DNA from: Algoriphagus zhangzhouensis
Lineage (GTDB): Bacteria > Bacteroidota > Bacteroidia > Cytophagales > Cyclobacteriaceae
Assembly: GCF_900148515.1 (NCBI RefSeq)
Contig: NZ_FRXN01000002.1
Coordinates: 620,001-684,000, forward strand
Length of the DNA stretch: 64,000 nt
Direction: 5' to 3'
The translations under genes and the position numbers were made by a program. Below are positions 18,959 to 27,722 of this stretch, in pieces (position 1 is the first letter of the stretch; the number at the start of each line of letters is the position of its first letter). The notes under the pieces were generated by a model that saw nothing but the letters and a program-made list of their open reading frames with translations, ran no database searches and had not been told where the DNA came from.

Positions 18959-20272
18959 ATGAAATTAGAAAACTCAAGAAGAGATTTTATCAAGACTTCC
19001 GCCCTGGCAACAGGCGGTTTGCTTGCCTCCTCGTTTGTTCTTCCTGGTGCATATGCAGCACCTGTTACTGAGCTTAAACTTGCTTTGATCGGGTGTGGTG
19101 GTCGTGGAACCGGAGCTGCATTTCAAGCTCTAAATACTGGCCACAACATCAAATTGGTAGCTATGGCTGATGCCTTTAGAGATCGCTTGGATGGCGCCTA
19201 CAAGCCATTGATCGAAAAGTATGGCAAAGATGTCATCACTGTCTCTGAAGACAAAAAATTTGTAGGATTTGACGCTTACAAGCATGCAATCGCTGAAGCT
19301 GATGTTGTAATCTTGGCAACACCTCCAGGCTTCCGTCCAATGCATTTTGAGGAAGCTGTCAAGCAAGGAAAGCAAGTTTTCATGGAAAAGCCGGTTGCGG
19401 TTGATGCCGCTGGTATCCGTAAGGTCTTGAAAGCTGCTGAAGAAGCAAAAGCTAAAAAATTAAACGTAGTGGTAGGTCTTCAGAGACATTATCAAGCAAA
19501 TTACGTCGAAACCATCAAGAGAATTCACGATGGTGAAATCGGAGACATCATCAATGGTCAAGTGTATTGGAATGACGGTGGTGTTTGGGTAAGAGAAAGA
19601 CAGCCTGGCCAAACTGAAATGGAATACCAAATGAGAAACTGGTATTACTTCAACTGGCTATGTGGGGACCATATCAATGAGCAGCACGTCCACAACATCG
19701 ATATCGCCAACTGGGTGAAAAAAGGCTATCCGGTAAAAGCAGAAGGTACTGGTGGTAGATTGGTAAGAACTGGCAAAGAGAACGGTGAAATCTTTGACCA
19801 CCATGTTTTGACTTACACTTATGCAGATGGCTCTGTGATTCACTCTGAGTGTAGACACTTCCCAGGTGCTCAAAATAGAGTAGATGAAAGCTTCCAAGGA
19901 ACCAAAGGAACTGCTTACCTAAGTGCAGGAAACTACGGGACTTTGAAAGACTGGAAAGGAAATGTCCTTTACGATCACGATAGAAAAAATCAGCCAAACC
20001 CTTATCAGGTAGAGCACGATTTGCTTTGGGAAGCTCTTTTCAATGGTGATTACAAATATGCCGATGCTGAAAACGCTGCAAAAAGTACAATGACTGCTAT
20101 CATGGGAAGATATGCGACATATTCTGGTAAGCCATTAACTTGGGATGAAGCATTAAACGGAACAGTGGATTTGATGCCAGAAACTTTGGCTTGGGATGCT
20201 ATGCCTAAAGTATTGCCTGGTGAAGACGGTTATTATCCACATGCTGTTCCTGGAAAAACTAAAGTAATCTAA
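18959..20272 (+). CDS. Tat-exported Gfo/Idh/MocA family oxidoreductase
   Basis: A 437-residue protein. The start is at 18959, because this gives a clean twin-arginine signal (NSRRDFIKTSALATGG) with a cleavage region near YAAP; the frame extends upstream into the previous gene. The Rossmann motif is ALIGCGGRGTGAAF, the family signature is FMEKPVAVDAAG, and the C-terminal domain has HNIDIANWVKKGYPVKAEGTGG. These enzymes use tightly bound NAD(P) to oxidise, reduce or eliminate on sugars. Tat export fits a prefolded cofactor-bound enzyme. The next gene, a Tat-exported sugar isomerase-like protein, starts 3 nt later, so the two probably work together in the periplasm. Confidence 0.93.
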   Translation: MKLENSRRDFIKTSALATGGLLASSFVLPGAYAAPVTELKLALIGCGGRGTGAAFQALNTGHNIKLVAMADAFRDRLDGAYKPLIEKYGKDVITVSEDKKFVGFDAYKHAIAEADVVILATPPGFRPMHFEEAVKQGKQVFMEKPVAVDAAGIRKVLKAAEEAKAKKLNVVVGLQRHYQANYVETIKRIHDGEIGDIINGQVYWNDGGVWVRERQPGQTEMEYQMRNWYYFNWLCGDHINEQHVHNIDIANWVKKGYPVKAEGTGGRLVRTGKENGEIFDHHVLTYTYADGSVIHSECRHFPGAQNRVDESFQGTKGTAYLSAGNYGTLKDWKGNVLYDHDRKNQPNPYQVEHDLLWEALFNGDYKYADAENAAKSTMTAIMGRYATYSGKPLTWDEALNGTVDLMPETLAWDAMPKVLPGEDGYYPHAVPGKTKVI

Positions 20273-20275
20273 GCC

Positions 20276-21187
20276 ATGGAAAGAAGAGGATTTATCAAAA
20301 AAGTAGGCCTAGGAAGCACAATCATGGGTGTAACTGGTGCCATGTCTATCCCTGCATTTGCTGAGGAGAAAAAAGCAGCTCCTTTCAAAATGGACTTTGC
20401 TCCACACTTTGGAATGTTCAGAAACTCCGCTCCTGGTGGAGTTGTGGACCAATTGAAATTCATGGCAGATCAAGGCTTCCGTTCTTTGGAAGACAATGGT
20501 ATGTTGGGAAGATCTGTGGAAGAGCAAACTCTGATTGCAAAAACCATGGAAGAACTCGGAATGAGAATGGGTGTTTTCGTAATCGATGGCGGAGACAACT
20601 GGAAAGTTTCTTTAACCAGTGGCAAAAAAGAGTTCATGGACACTTTCTTGGATACATGTAGAAAATCCGTGGAAGTTGCCAAGCGTGTCAATGCAAAGTG
20701 GATGACTGTGGTACCTGGATATTTCGAAAGAAATCTTCCAATGGGAGTGCAGACAGCCAATATCATTGAAGCTTATAAAAGAGCATCTGAGATTTTTGAA
20801 CCACACGGTTTGGTGATGGTGATGGAGCCATTGAGCGACAATCCTGACCTATTCTTGAGACACGCTGATCAGTCTTTCATGATTTGTAAGGCTGTTGATA
20901 GCCCTGCATGCAAAATCTTGTACGATATCTATCATATGCAGCGAAATGAAGGTAACCTAATCGCCACCATGGAAAAGACCTGGGATGAGATAGCCTACAT
21001 TCAAATAGGAGATAATCCAGGTAGAAAGGAACCAGGAACAGGAGAAATCAATTATGCTAATGTCTTTAAGTATATTCATGACAAAGGCTTTGATGGTATC
21101 TGTGGTATGGAGCATGGAAATGCCCATCCAGGTACAGAGGGTGAACTTGCCCTGATCCAAGCCTACAGAGATGTGGACGTTCCTTAA
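20276..21187 (+). CDS. Tat-exported sugar phosphate isomerase/epimerase-like TIM barrel (hydroxypyruvate isomerase-like)
   Basis: A 303-residue protein with twin-arginine signal ERRGFIKKVGLGS and a cleavage region at IPAFAEE. The body is an AP-endonuclease-2-type TIM barrel as in hydroxypyruvate isomerase and xylose isomerase-like proteins. Probable metal ligands lie in VMEPLSD (Glu), ILYDIYHMQ (Asp, His), IQIGDNPGR (Asp) and ICGMEHGN (Glu). A true hydroxypyruvate isomerase is cytoplasmic, so the export signal argues for isomerisation, epimerisation or elimination on a free sugar or keto-sugar. It is co-transcribed with the oxidoreductase just upstream. Confidence 0.9.
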   Translation: MERRGFIKKVGLGSTIMGVTGAMSIPAFAEEKKAAPFKMDFAPHFGMFRNSAPGGVVDQLKFMADQGFRSLEDNGMLGRSVEEQTLIAKTMEELGMRMGVFVIDGGDNWKVSLTSGKKEFMDTFLDTCRKSVEVAKRVNAKWMTVVPGYFERNLPMGVQTANIIEAYKRASEIFEPHGLVMVMEPLSDNPDLFLRHADQSFMICKAVDSPACKILYDIYHMQRNEGNLIATMEKTWDEIAYIQIGDNPGRKEPGTGEINYANVFKYIHDKGFDGICGMEHGNAHPGTEGELALIQAYRDVDVP

Positions 21188-21196
21188 TTTAGAAAT

Positions 21197-22228
21197 ATGA
21201 TCAAAAGAAGTATTATGGCGCTTTCCCTTGGGTTAGCGCTTTTTTCCTGTCAAAAAAAGAATCAAGAACCAGAAGCTCCTACTGGATGGCAGATTTTTGA
21301 AACACCAACTGAAGCTTCATTCCGTGGACTCTCACCTGTCACAGGTGATATTGCTTGGGTCAGTGGCAGCGAAGGCACCTGGATGAAAACTCTTGATGGT
21401 GGAGCCACTTGGAGCCATGGAGTTATTGGTGGCTTAGACTCTGTTGATTTTCGATCCATTCAAGGCTTTGATGCTGAAACCGCAGTTGCCGTTTCAGCTG
21501 GACAACCTGCTGTCATCTACAAAACAACAAATGGAGGTGAAACTTGGGAATTGAAACATCAGGAAGTGGAAGAAGCCTTTTTGGATGGAATTACCTTTTC
21601 TGATGAAAATAGAGGTTATGTTTTCGGAGATCCAGTTGAAGGAAAATGGATGATTCTTCAAACCTTAGATCAAGGGGAGTCATGGACTCCTATTGACTCT
21701 TTACCACAGGCAGCAAATGGTGAAGCGGGGTTTGCCGCTAGTGCCTCTTCATTATTAGCCGAAGGTGAAAACCTTTACCTAGGAAGCGGAGGAACTGAAG
21801 CTTCACTTCACATTTCCACAGATCAGGGGAAAACCTGGTCAAGAAATCCTAGCCCATTAATTCAAGGAAAAGCTTCCCAAGGAATTTTTGCTTTGACATC
21901 CACCAGAAATGGAGAATTAATCTTGGTAGGTGGAGATTATGTGGCACCTGAAGAAACTCAAAAAAATGCCGGAATCTTTCGAACTACAGACAACCAATGG
22001 ATAGAATATCAATCAGGTCCATTGGGATATAGATCTGGAGTACAATATTTCCCAAGATTCAATTGGGTAATTACAGTTGGCACCAACGGCTCTGACTATT
22101 CAAATGACTATGGTTTGACCTGGAGCTCCTTTTCTCAGGAAGATTTCCATGCGGTTAAACTTAGCTTGACGGAAGGAACAATTTGGGCATCTGGTGGAAA
22201 AGGAAAAGTCGCAAAATTGACTTTCTAA
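21197..22228 (+). CDS. Ycf48/BNR-type propeller lipoprotein
   Basis: A 343-residue protein with lipobox LALFSC (Cys at about 19). The repeats are of Ycf48/sialidase BNR type: KTLDGGATWS, KTTNGGETWE, QTLDQGESWTPI, STDQGKTWSRN and SNDYGLTWSS. It is a predicted beta-propeller without sialidase catalytic residues that I can see. It resembles the repeat part of the large T9SS protein at 5706-8519. It is last in the susC-led locus (9-nt gap after the isomerase). A structural, binding or scaffold role in the envelope is inference. Confidence 0.85.
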   Translation: MIKRSIMALSLGLALFSCQKKNQEPEAPTGWQIFETPTEASFRGLSPVTGDIAWVSGSEGTWMKTLDGGATWSHGVIGGLDSVDFRSIQGFDAETAVAVSAGQPAVIYKTTNGGETWELKHQEVEEAFLDGITFSDENRGYVFGDPVEGKWMILQTLDQGESWTPIDSLPQAANGEAGFAASASSLLAEGENLYLGSGGTEASLHISTDQGKTWSRNPSPLIQGKASQGIFALTSTRNGELILVGGDYVAPEETQKNAGIFRTTDNQWIEYQSGPLGYRSGVQYFPRFNWVITVGTNGSDYSNDYGLTWSSFSQEDFHAVKLSLTEGTIWASGGKGKVAKLTF

Positions 22229-22377
22229 AGTCAAGCGAAAAAGTGATCTTTTCCTGAGATTATTTGTCCGACTAGTTTAAAAAATTGTGAAGAATTGAAT
22301 TTGGATAGCATAGGATCCACCCCTTGTCTATTATCTTAGGGTAAAATTTAACCTATTCATCCCAAAAACCTATACTA

Positions 22378-23112
22378 ATGTTTGAAATCATCCCTTCTAT
22401 TTGGCTTATCAACGGAAAATGTGTTCGTTTAGAACGAGGAGATTTTGCCACAGAGGAGGTGATTTCCAATAATCCACTGGAAATAGCTCAGCAATTTGAA
22501 TCCGTTGGGATCAAAAGGTTACACTTGGTAGACTTAGATGGAGCGAGAAGAGGAGAGCCCAAAAACTATCATATTCTTGAAACCATTGCTGGTTATACAG
22601 ATCTGAAGATTGACTTTACAGGAGGAATTTCAACTGATGGAGATGTCATCAAAAGCTTTGAATTTGGTGCAAAAACTGTCACCATATCTTCTGCAGCTGC
22701 CAACTATCCGGAGAGATTTACCCAGTTTATTCTTTCCTACGGGAGAGAAAAAATAAACCTTGCTGCCGACACCAATCCTGTTGATTACAAAATAAAAATC
22801 AGAGGATGGTTAAAAAAAACCTCAATTGACCTATTTGACCATATAGGCTTTTTCTACGATAGAGGACTCAAATATTTGAAATGCTCAGATGTCACCAGAG
22901 ACGGAGTGATGGAAGGACCAAACTATGAGTTATTTCAAAAGATCATTGAGAAATTTCCTGAAATCCATTTAGCTGCAAGTGGTGGAGTAAGAGGGATTGA
23001 TGATTTTAAGCAAATGCGAGATATGGGTATCAAAGCAGCTGTCTTTGGAAGGGCATTTTATGAAGGAAAAATAAGCCTCGAAGACTTAGAGGCATTTAAT
23101 AAAGAACAATAA
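22378..23112 (+). CDS. HisA/HisF-related TIM barrel with catalytic Asp replaced by Trp
   Basis: A 244-residue protein clearly homologous to HisA (ProFAR isomerase): IIPSIWLINGKCVRLERGD, LHLVDLDGARRGEP, DFTGGIST, AADTNPVDYKIKIRGW, KCSDVTRDGVMEGPN, ASGGVRGIDD and VFGRAFYEGK. In HisA the first strand reads I-P-A-(I/L)-D-L and that Asp is the catalytic base; here the position is Trp (residue 9). The Thr of the T-D-I-x-R-D-G loop is Ser here. The second catalytic Asp (ADTN) and the phosphate-binding glycines remain. It is not in a his operon; neighbours are a BNR lipoprotein and a small secreted protein. I call it HisA-related, not hisA. It may bind a phosphosugar ligand or do other chemistry. Confidence 0.85.
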   Translation: MFEIIPSIWLINGKCVRLERGDFATEEVISNNPLEIAQQFESVGIKRLHLVDLDGARRGEPKNYHILETIAGYTDLKIDFTGGISTDGDVIKSFEFGAKTVTISSAAANYPERFTQFILSYGREKINLAADTNPVDYKIKIRGWLKKTSIDLFDHIGFFYDRGLKYLKCSDVTRDGVMEGPNYELFQKIIEKFPEIHLAASGGVRGIDDFKQMRDMGIKAAVFGRAFYEGKISLEDLEAFNKEQ

Positions 23113-23140
23113 AAAAAGAGGCTTGAAGCCTCTTTTTATT
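23113..23140. terminator. Bidirectional intrinsic terminator
   Basis: An A-run, the stem AGAGGCTT / AAGCCTCT and a T-run lie directly after the stop of the HisA-like gene. It also serves the convergent gene ending at 23158. Confidence 0.85.
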
Positions 23141-23157
23141 TTTATGCTAATTAGTGT

Positions 23158-23514
23158 TTAGTCTGCTTTGAGTTTATCCACGACATAGAGGAAAATATTG
23201 AAAGATAAAGTTGATGGTACAGGCTCAACCTTTTTTCCCTCAGGATTCAAAACCACTTCTCTTCTAATTGGAGTAGAAGGAATAGGCAATGGATTTGAAG
23301 TGGACTTATTTGAAGGTGCAATTACCTTAGGAATAACTAGTTCCAAACCATGTTGGTCTTCAACTAAAGGTCTATCAACGGTTCTGTTCGCTTCAGACTC
23401 AGCTTTTTCTTGCTCATTTTGAGCAAAAGAATCTTCTGCAAAAAGGCACATTCCCAGAACAGCTCCACATAGAAAGCCAGCTTTTTTAAAAGGAAATGAT
23501 GAATATTTGAACAT
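23158..23514 (-). CDS. Small secreted protein, unknown function
   Basis: A 118-residue protein with an N-terminal signal peptide (basic start, hydrophobic AGFLCGAVLGMCLFA, cleavage near SFAQ). The mature part is low in complexity, with many Glu, Asn, Pro, Val and Lys residues, several Pro-rich stretches (NPLPIPSTPIRREV) and no Cys. It ends in a hydrophobic patch (LSFNIFLYVVDKL). I do not recognise a family. It lies between two terminated units and looks like an independent gene, divergent from the CsaA-like gene. Confidence 0.6.
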   Translation of the reverse strand: MFKYSSFPFKKAGFLCGAVLGMCLFAEDSFAQNEQEKAESEANRTVDRPLVEDQHGLELVIPKVIAPSNKSTSNPLPIPSTPIRREVVLNPEGKKVEPVPSTLSFNIFLYVVDKLKAD

Positions 23515-23545
23515 TTTCAGAATAGGATTAGCAACAATTAAGCTT

Positions 23546-23553
23546 TAGGTTTG
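23546..23553 (+). promoter_or_regulatory. Possible -7 element upstream of csaA-like gene
   Basis: TAGGTTTG fits TAnnTTTG and is followed by C. No TTG is present at the right -33 distance, so support is partial. The ATG is 35 nt downstream of the box. Confidence 0.4.
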
Positions 23554-23587
23554 CAATCAGTTTCTAAAAATAACAAATTTTTCTTCT

Positions 23588-23926
23588 ATGCAAACGATTG
23601 GTATCGAAGATTTCATCAAAATTGATATCCGAATTGGAACGATAATACGAGCAGAAAATTTTGAGAAAGCCAGAAAACCCGCCTATAAAATTTGGGTAGA
23701 CCTCGGCCCAGAATTAGGCATCAAGAAATCTTCCGCCCAAATTACTGTACACTATTCGCCTGAGACACTTATAGGCCGTCAGGTAGTATGTGTGGTTAAT
23801 TTTAAGCCTAGACAAATAGCTGACTTTATGTCTGAAATCTTGATAACAGGATTTTCTGATGAGGATGGAGCTATTATCTTAACAAGCTCGGAAAGACCTG
23901 TACCAAATGGAGCAAAACTTCACTAA
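23588..23926 (+). CDS. csaA: CsaA-like tRNA-binding domain protein
   Basis: A 112-residue protein, the usual length for CsaA, consisting only of a tRNA_bind OB-fold. Conserved parts are [15 protein letters not shown] at the N-terminus, [19 protein letters not shown], and [15 protein letters not shown] ... LITGFSD. CsaA of Bacillus subtilis was reported as a secretion-linked chaperone and binds tRNA in vitro; the physiological role in Bacteroidota is unclear. The next gene (S10 peptidase) starts 16 nt after its stop, so they may share a transcript. Confidence 0.9.
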   Translation: MQTIGIEDFIKIDIRIGTIIRAENFEKARKPAYKIWVDLGPELGIKKSSAQITVHYSPETLIGRQVVCVVNFKPRQIADFMSEILITGFSDEDGAIILTSSERPVPNGAKLH

Positions 23927-23942
23927 GAACCAAATGCAAAAC

Positions 23943-25451
23943 ATGAAATCAAAATTCATTTTCCTCTTTTGCCTGATTGGAATAATCTACCAATCCCAAG
24001 CTCAGGATACAGTTGAAATTCCAGATTCCCCCAGAACTTTTGTGACCCAACATTCTGGAACATTTCATGGACAAAAAGTCAATTACAAAGCGATTGTAAA
24101 AGAAACTTTTCTCAAAAACTCAAAAGGAGAAAAATCAGCTTCCATGTGGAGCACTTCTTATTTGAGAGATGGAGTTGATCCTAAATACCGTCCTGTCACC
24201 TTTATTTTTAATGGAGGCCCAGGTTCAGCTTCCATTTGGCTTCATATGGGCTTTTTTGGCCCCAAAGTGGTCAAAGTGGACTCTAAAGCAGAATCTGACG
24301 ATGGAGCCGCACCTTACCAATTGGTGGATAATACGGAGGCTTTACTTGATATCTCAGATTTGGTTTTCATCGATCCTATTGGAACCGGTTTTAGCAAAGT
24401 TATTGGCAATGGAAAAAATGAAGACTATTGGGGCTTGAATGAAGATGCAGAATCCATTGCCCAGTTTATCCGAATCTGGTTGAGAGAAAACAAAAGATGG
24501 CAATCTCCAAAATTCCTAGCTGGCGAAAGCTTTGGAACCACTCGAGCAGCCAAACTAGCGGAAGTCTTGGAAGGTGACGGGCAAAGTGTTTCCCTGAATG
24601 GAATAATATTGATTTCTCAGGCCTTGGATTATCAGGGTTCTTCCTCTTGGCAAGATAATTTGATTTCAAATTTCACCTATCTACCATCGATGGCGGTGAC
24701 CGCTCGATATCATGGCAAAGCAGGAGAAGGAAAAAGCATTGAAGACTTTGCTCAGGAAGCTAGAGATTTTGCCTATAACGAGTATTTACCCTCCATCTTC
24801 AAAGGAGAACTACAAACAGAATCAGAAAAAGATGCAATTGCTGAGAAATTAGCCTATTTCACTGGATTGGATAAAACCTACATTCTCCAATCAGATAATT
24901 CCATTTTGATGCATCGATTCAAAAAAGAGTTATTAAAAGATGAAGGTAAGGCTATTGGAACCCTAGACGGAAGATTTGCGGCTGTTGAGACCGATCAAGT
25001 GGCGGAAGGTCCAGTATTGGGTGATCCGAGCGATTATATGACCGAGGGAGCCTATACCGCGTCATTCAATCAATATTTATTGGATGATTTGTCAGTGGAT
25101 TTGGAAGACCCCTACCTTTCTTCCAATGGACAAATTGGAAGTGCCTGGAGATGGAGACCTGTACCAGATGGCCGCTATTGGGAACCCACCTACGTCAGCA
25201 CAGCCAGATCTCTCAGCGAAGTGATGCACAGAAATACATCTTTGAAGGTTATGGTTGCAAATGGCTACTATGATTTGATCACACCATTTTTTGACGCAGA
25301 ATACACCTTTGCAAGACATGATTTCCCTCAGGAAAGAATAGAAATGAAGTATTACGAAGCAGGCCACATGATGTACAACCGCCAAGAAGATTTTGATGCT
25401 CTATCCCAAGACATCAGATCGTTTTTAGAAGATGTATTGAAAAAGGATTAA
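23943..25451 (+). CDS. Secreted serine carboxypeptidase (peptidase family S10)
   Basis: A 502-residue protein with a signal peptide ending at QSQAQD. The chosen start (23943) begins the basic n-region MKSKF; an ATG at 23934 is possible. It is an alpha/beta hydrolase with S10 motifs: FIFNGGPGSASIWLHMG (oxyanion hole), FLAGESFGTTRAAKLAE with nucleophile Ser in GESFG, Asp in ANGYYDLITPF and His in YEAGHMMY. S10 enzymes remove C-terminal residues from peptides at acid pH; bacterial members are periplasmic or outer-membrane. Its stop codon overlaps the stop of the convergent GH3 gene (25448-25451). Confidence 0.93.
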   Translation: MKSKFIFLFCLIGIIYQSQAQDTVEIPDSPRTFVTQHSGTFHGQKVNYKAIVKETFLKNSKGEKSASMWSTSYLRDGVDPKYRPVTFIFNGGPGSASIWLHMGFFGPKVVKVDSKAESDDGAAPYQLVDNTEALLDISDLVFIDPIGTGFSKVIGNGKNEDYWGLNEDAESIAQFIRIWLRENKRWQSPKFLAGESFGTTRAAKLAEVLEGDGQSVSLNGIILISQALDYQGSSSWQDNLISNFTYLPSMAVTARYHGKAGEGKSIEDFAQEARDFAYNEYLPSIFKGELQTESEKDAIAEKLAYFTGLDKTYILQSDNSILMHRFKKELLKDEGKAIGTLDGRFAAVETDQVAEGPVLGDPSDYMTEGAYTASFNQYLLDDLSVDLEDPYLSSNGQIGSAWRWRPVPDGRYWEPTYVSTARSLSEVMHRNTSLKVMVANGYYDLITPFFDAEYTFARHDFPQERIEMKYYEAGHMMYNRQEDFDALSQDIRSFLEDVLKKD

Positions 25452-26980
25452 ACCTCCTGCTCTTTTAACAAAGGTAAAAGTTCATCCAAATACTCACGAT
25501 TATTGGCTAGGCGTGGCACTTTATTCTGTCCGCCTAGTTTTCCTTTTTTCCTAAGCCAACTTTCAAAAAGTCCTGCCTGAGCAATGTGGATTATCGGCTC
25601 GGTCAAAGCTAGCCCCTTATGTCTTTTTGCATCATAATCGGAATTGATTGATCTCAATTGGCTGTCCAAAAGCTCTTTAAACTTTTCTTCATCATTTGGA
25701 TGGGTTTTGAACTCCACAATCCACTCATGAGCTCCTTTGGCACCACTTTGATCAAAGTAAACTGGCGCAGCTGTGAAATTTACAATCGTTGCGTCCGTAC
25801 AATCAGCGGCATATTCAATGGCCTTCTCGGCATTTTCTACAATAACTTCCTCTCCAAAAGCATTGATGAAATGCTTGGTTCTACCAGAAATTCTGAAACG
25901 ATAAGGATATGTAGATGTGAATTTGATCGTATCCCCGATTTTATACCTCCACAATCCTCCATTGGTTGAAATCAAGATCGCATAGTTTTTCCCAACTTCT
26001 ACATCTTGTAATGGTACCACAGTCGGGTTCTCTTTCTCCCATTCTTCCATTGGAATGAATTCATAGAAAATTCCGTAATCCAAAAGTAAAAGCAACTCGT
26101 CAGATTCTGGACGATCTTGAATTCCAAAGAATCCTTCAGAGGCATTGTAGGTCTCCATATACCTCATCTTGTCGGAAGGAATCAGTTCTTTAAATAAGGA
26201 TCTATAAGGACCAAAGGCAACAGCCCCATGAAAAAAGACCTCTAAATTTGGCCAAACCTCGAGGATATTGTTGGCCCCTTTGATCTCAAGAATTCTCTTC
26301 ATCAAGACCACTGTCCAAGTAGGCACACCCGCAATACTGACCACATTTTCATCCATGGTCTCCCGAGCCATTTTTTCTATTTTGGCCTCCCATTCGCTCA
26401 TCAAAGCGGTCTCTAGGGACGGAGTCCTTACTATCTGCGCCCAGATCGGCAAGTTCTGCATGATCACTGCAGAAATATCTCCAGCCTTGGCCGTTCCTTC
26501 TGGATTTAACGGATTCTTTTCAAGCGTCCCACCAATGGTAAGATTCTTACCGGCAAAGAGTCTGGAATCAGGGAAATTATTGACGTAGATAGACACCATA
26601 TCTTTCCCTCCTTTGTAATGACACTCTTCAAGGCTTTCCTCAGATACTGGGATGTATTTACTCCTGCTAGAAGTTGTTCCAGAGGACTTAGAAAACCATT
26701 CTATCTCCGTGTTCCAAAGGACAAACTGCTCACCTTTCATTACCCGGTCTATGTAGGGCTTGATCCCATCATAATCCAAAATGGGCACTTGACGAGCAAA
26801 ATCCTGATAGCTTTTGATAAATGAAAAACCAAACTCTTTTCCAAAAGCAGTCTTTCTTCCAGCCTCTATCAATTCCCAAAAAATCTCTTCTTGAACCTGA
26901 ACTGGGTTCCTTTTAAAATTATCTATCTGACCTAGCCTGTTTTTAAAAATCCAGGTCATGAAGCTGTTAAGCACTTCCAT
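25448..26980 (-). CDS. GH3 auxin-responsive promoter family acyl-adenylase
   Basis: A 510-residue protein of the GH3 family. The ATP-binding motif reads EWFSKSSGTTSSRSKYIPVS, with a second region YNASEGFFGIQD and an L-W-R-Y-K-I-GD motif (GGLWRYKIGDTIKFTS). In plants, GH3 enzymes adenylate jasmonate or auxin and join them to amino acids. The bacterial substrates are unknown. It is the last gene of a minus-strand run with lptB (2-nt gap) and recJ. This arrangement may point to envelope or lipid metabolism, which is inference. Confidence 0.92.
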   Translation of the reverse strand: MEVLNSFMTWIFKNRLGQIDNFKRNPVQVQEEIFWELIEAGRKTAFGKEFGFSFIKSYQDFARQVPILDYDGIKPYIDRVMKGEQFVLWNTEIEWFSKSSGTTSSRSKYIPVSEESLEECHYKGGKDMVSIYVNNFPDSRLFAGKNLTIGGTLEKNPLNPEGTAKAGDISAVIMQNLPIWAQIVRTPSLETALMSEWEAKIEKMARETMDENVVSIAGVPTWTVVLMKRILEIKGANNILEVWPNLEVFFHGAVAFGPYRSLFKELIPSDKMRYMETYNASEGFFGIQDRPESDELLLLLDYGIFYEFIPMEEWEKENPTVVPLQDVEVGKNYAILISTNGGLWRYKIGDTIKFTSTYPYRFRISGRTKHFINAFGEEVIVENAEKAIEYAADCTDATIVNFTAAPVYFDQSGAKGAHEWIVEFKTHPNDEEKFKELLDSQLRSINSDYDAKRHKGLALTEPIIHIAQAGLFESWLRKKGKLGGQNKVPRLANNREYLDELLPLLKEQEV

Positions 26981-26982
26981 TT

Positions 26983-27720
26983 CTAATTAAAAATTTTACG
27001 TTTTAGCTCAAACTGACTTCCCAAGTAAACCTTTCTCACTTGTTCATCTGCCGCTAACTCTTCTGCAGTTCCTGCTTTCAGAAGCTTTCCTTCAAACATC
27101 AAATAGGCACGATCAGTGATCGACAATGTTTCATTCACATTGTGATCTGTAATCAGGATTCCGATGTTCTTGGTTTTCAGTTTGGCTACGATTGTTTGAA
27201 TCTCCTCTACGGCAATAGGGTCTACTCCCGCAAAAGGTTCATCCAACAATACAAATTTTGGGTCTACCGCTAAGGCTCGGGCAATCTCTGTTCTTCTTCT
27301 TTCACCTCCTGAAAGCACCATTCCCAAGTTTTTGCGAACGTGGGTCAAGCTAAACTCTTCCAAAAGGCTTTCAACTTTTTCCTTCTGTTGTTGCTTTGGC
27401 ATTTTGGTCATTTCCAATACTGCCATGATATTCTCCTCAACGGTCAATTTTCTAAAAACAGAAGCCTCTTGAGCCAAATAACCAATCCCTTCCTGGGCAC
27501 GCTTGTACATAGGAAGGCTGGTGATATTTTCATTTTCCAAAAATATGTTCCCTTCATTGGGCTGGATCAATCCTACAATCATATAAAAGGAAGTAGTCTT
27601 TCCAGCTCCATTGGGACCCAAAAGTCCAACAATTTCACCTTGCTCGACTTCCACGGAAATGTCATTGACGACACGTCTTCCTTTGTAGATTTTGACCAAA
27701 TGTTCTGCCCGAAGTTTCAT
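26983..27720 (-). CDS. lptB: LptB, lipopolysaccharide export ABC ATPase
   Basis: A 245-residue ABC ATPase with Walker [18 protein letters not shown]-loop region [18 protein letters not shown], signature [15 protein letters not shown], Walker [15 protein letters not shown] and switch His in ITDHNV. The LptB-specific 'SGGERRR' and '[13 protein letters not shown]' sequences identify it. It powers LptFG to move LPS from the inner membrane to the Lpt bridge. lptF/lptG are not in the window. It lies between recJ and the GH3 gene with 2-nt gaps on both sides, so all three are one transcript. Confidence 0.95.
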   Translation of the reverse strand: MKLRAEHLVKIYKGRRVVNDISVEVEQGEIVGLLGPNGAGKTTSFYMIVGLIQPNEGNIFLENENITSLPMYKRAQEGIGYLAQEASVFRKLTVEENIMAVLEMTKMPKQQQKEKVESLLEEFSLTHVRKNLGMVLSGGERRRTEIARALAVDPKFVLLDEPFAGVDPIAVEEIQTIVAKLKTKNIGILITDHNVNETLSITDRAYLMFEGKLLKAGTAEELAADEQVRKVYLGSQFELKRKIFN

Positions 27721-27722
27721 CT

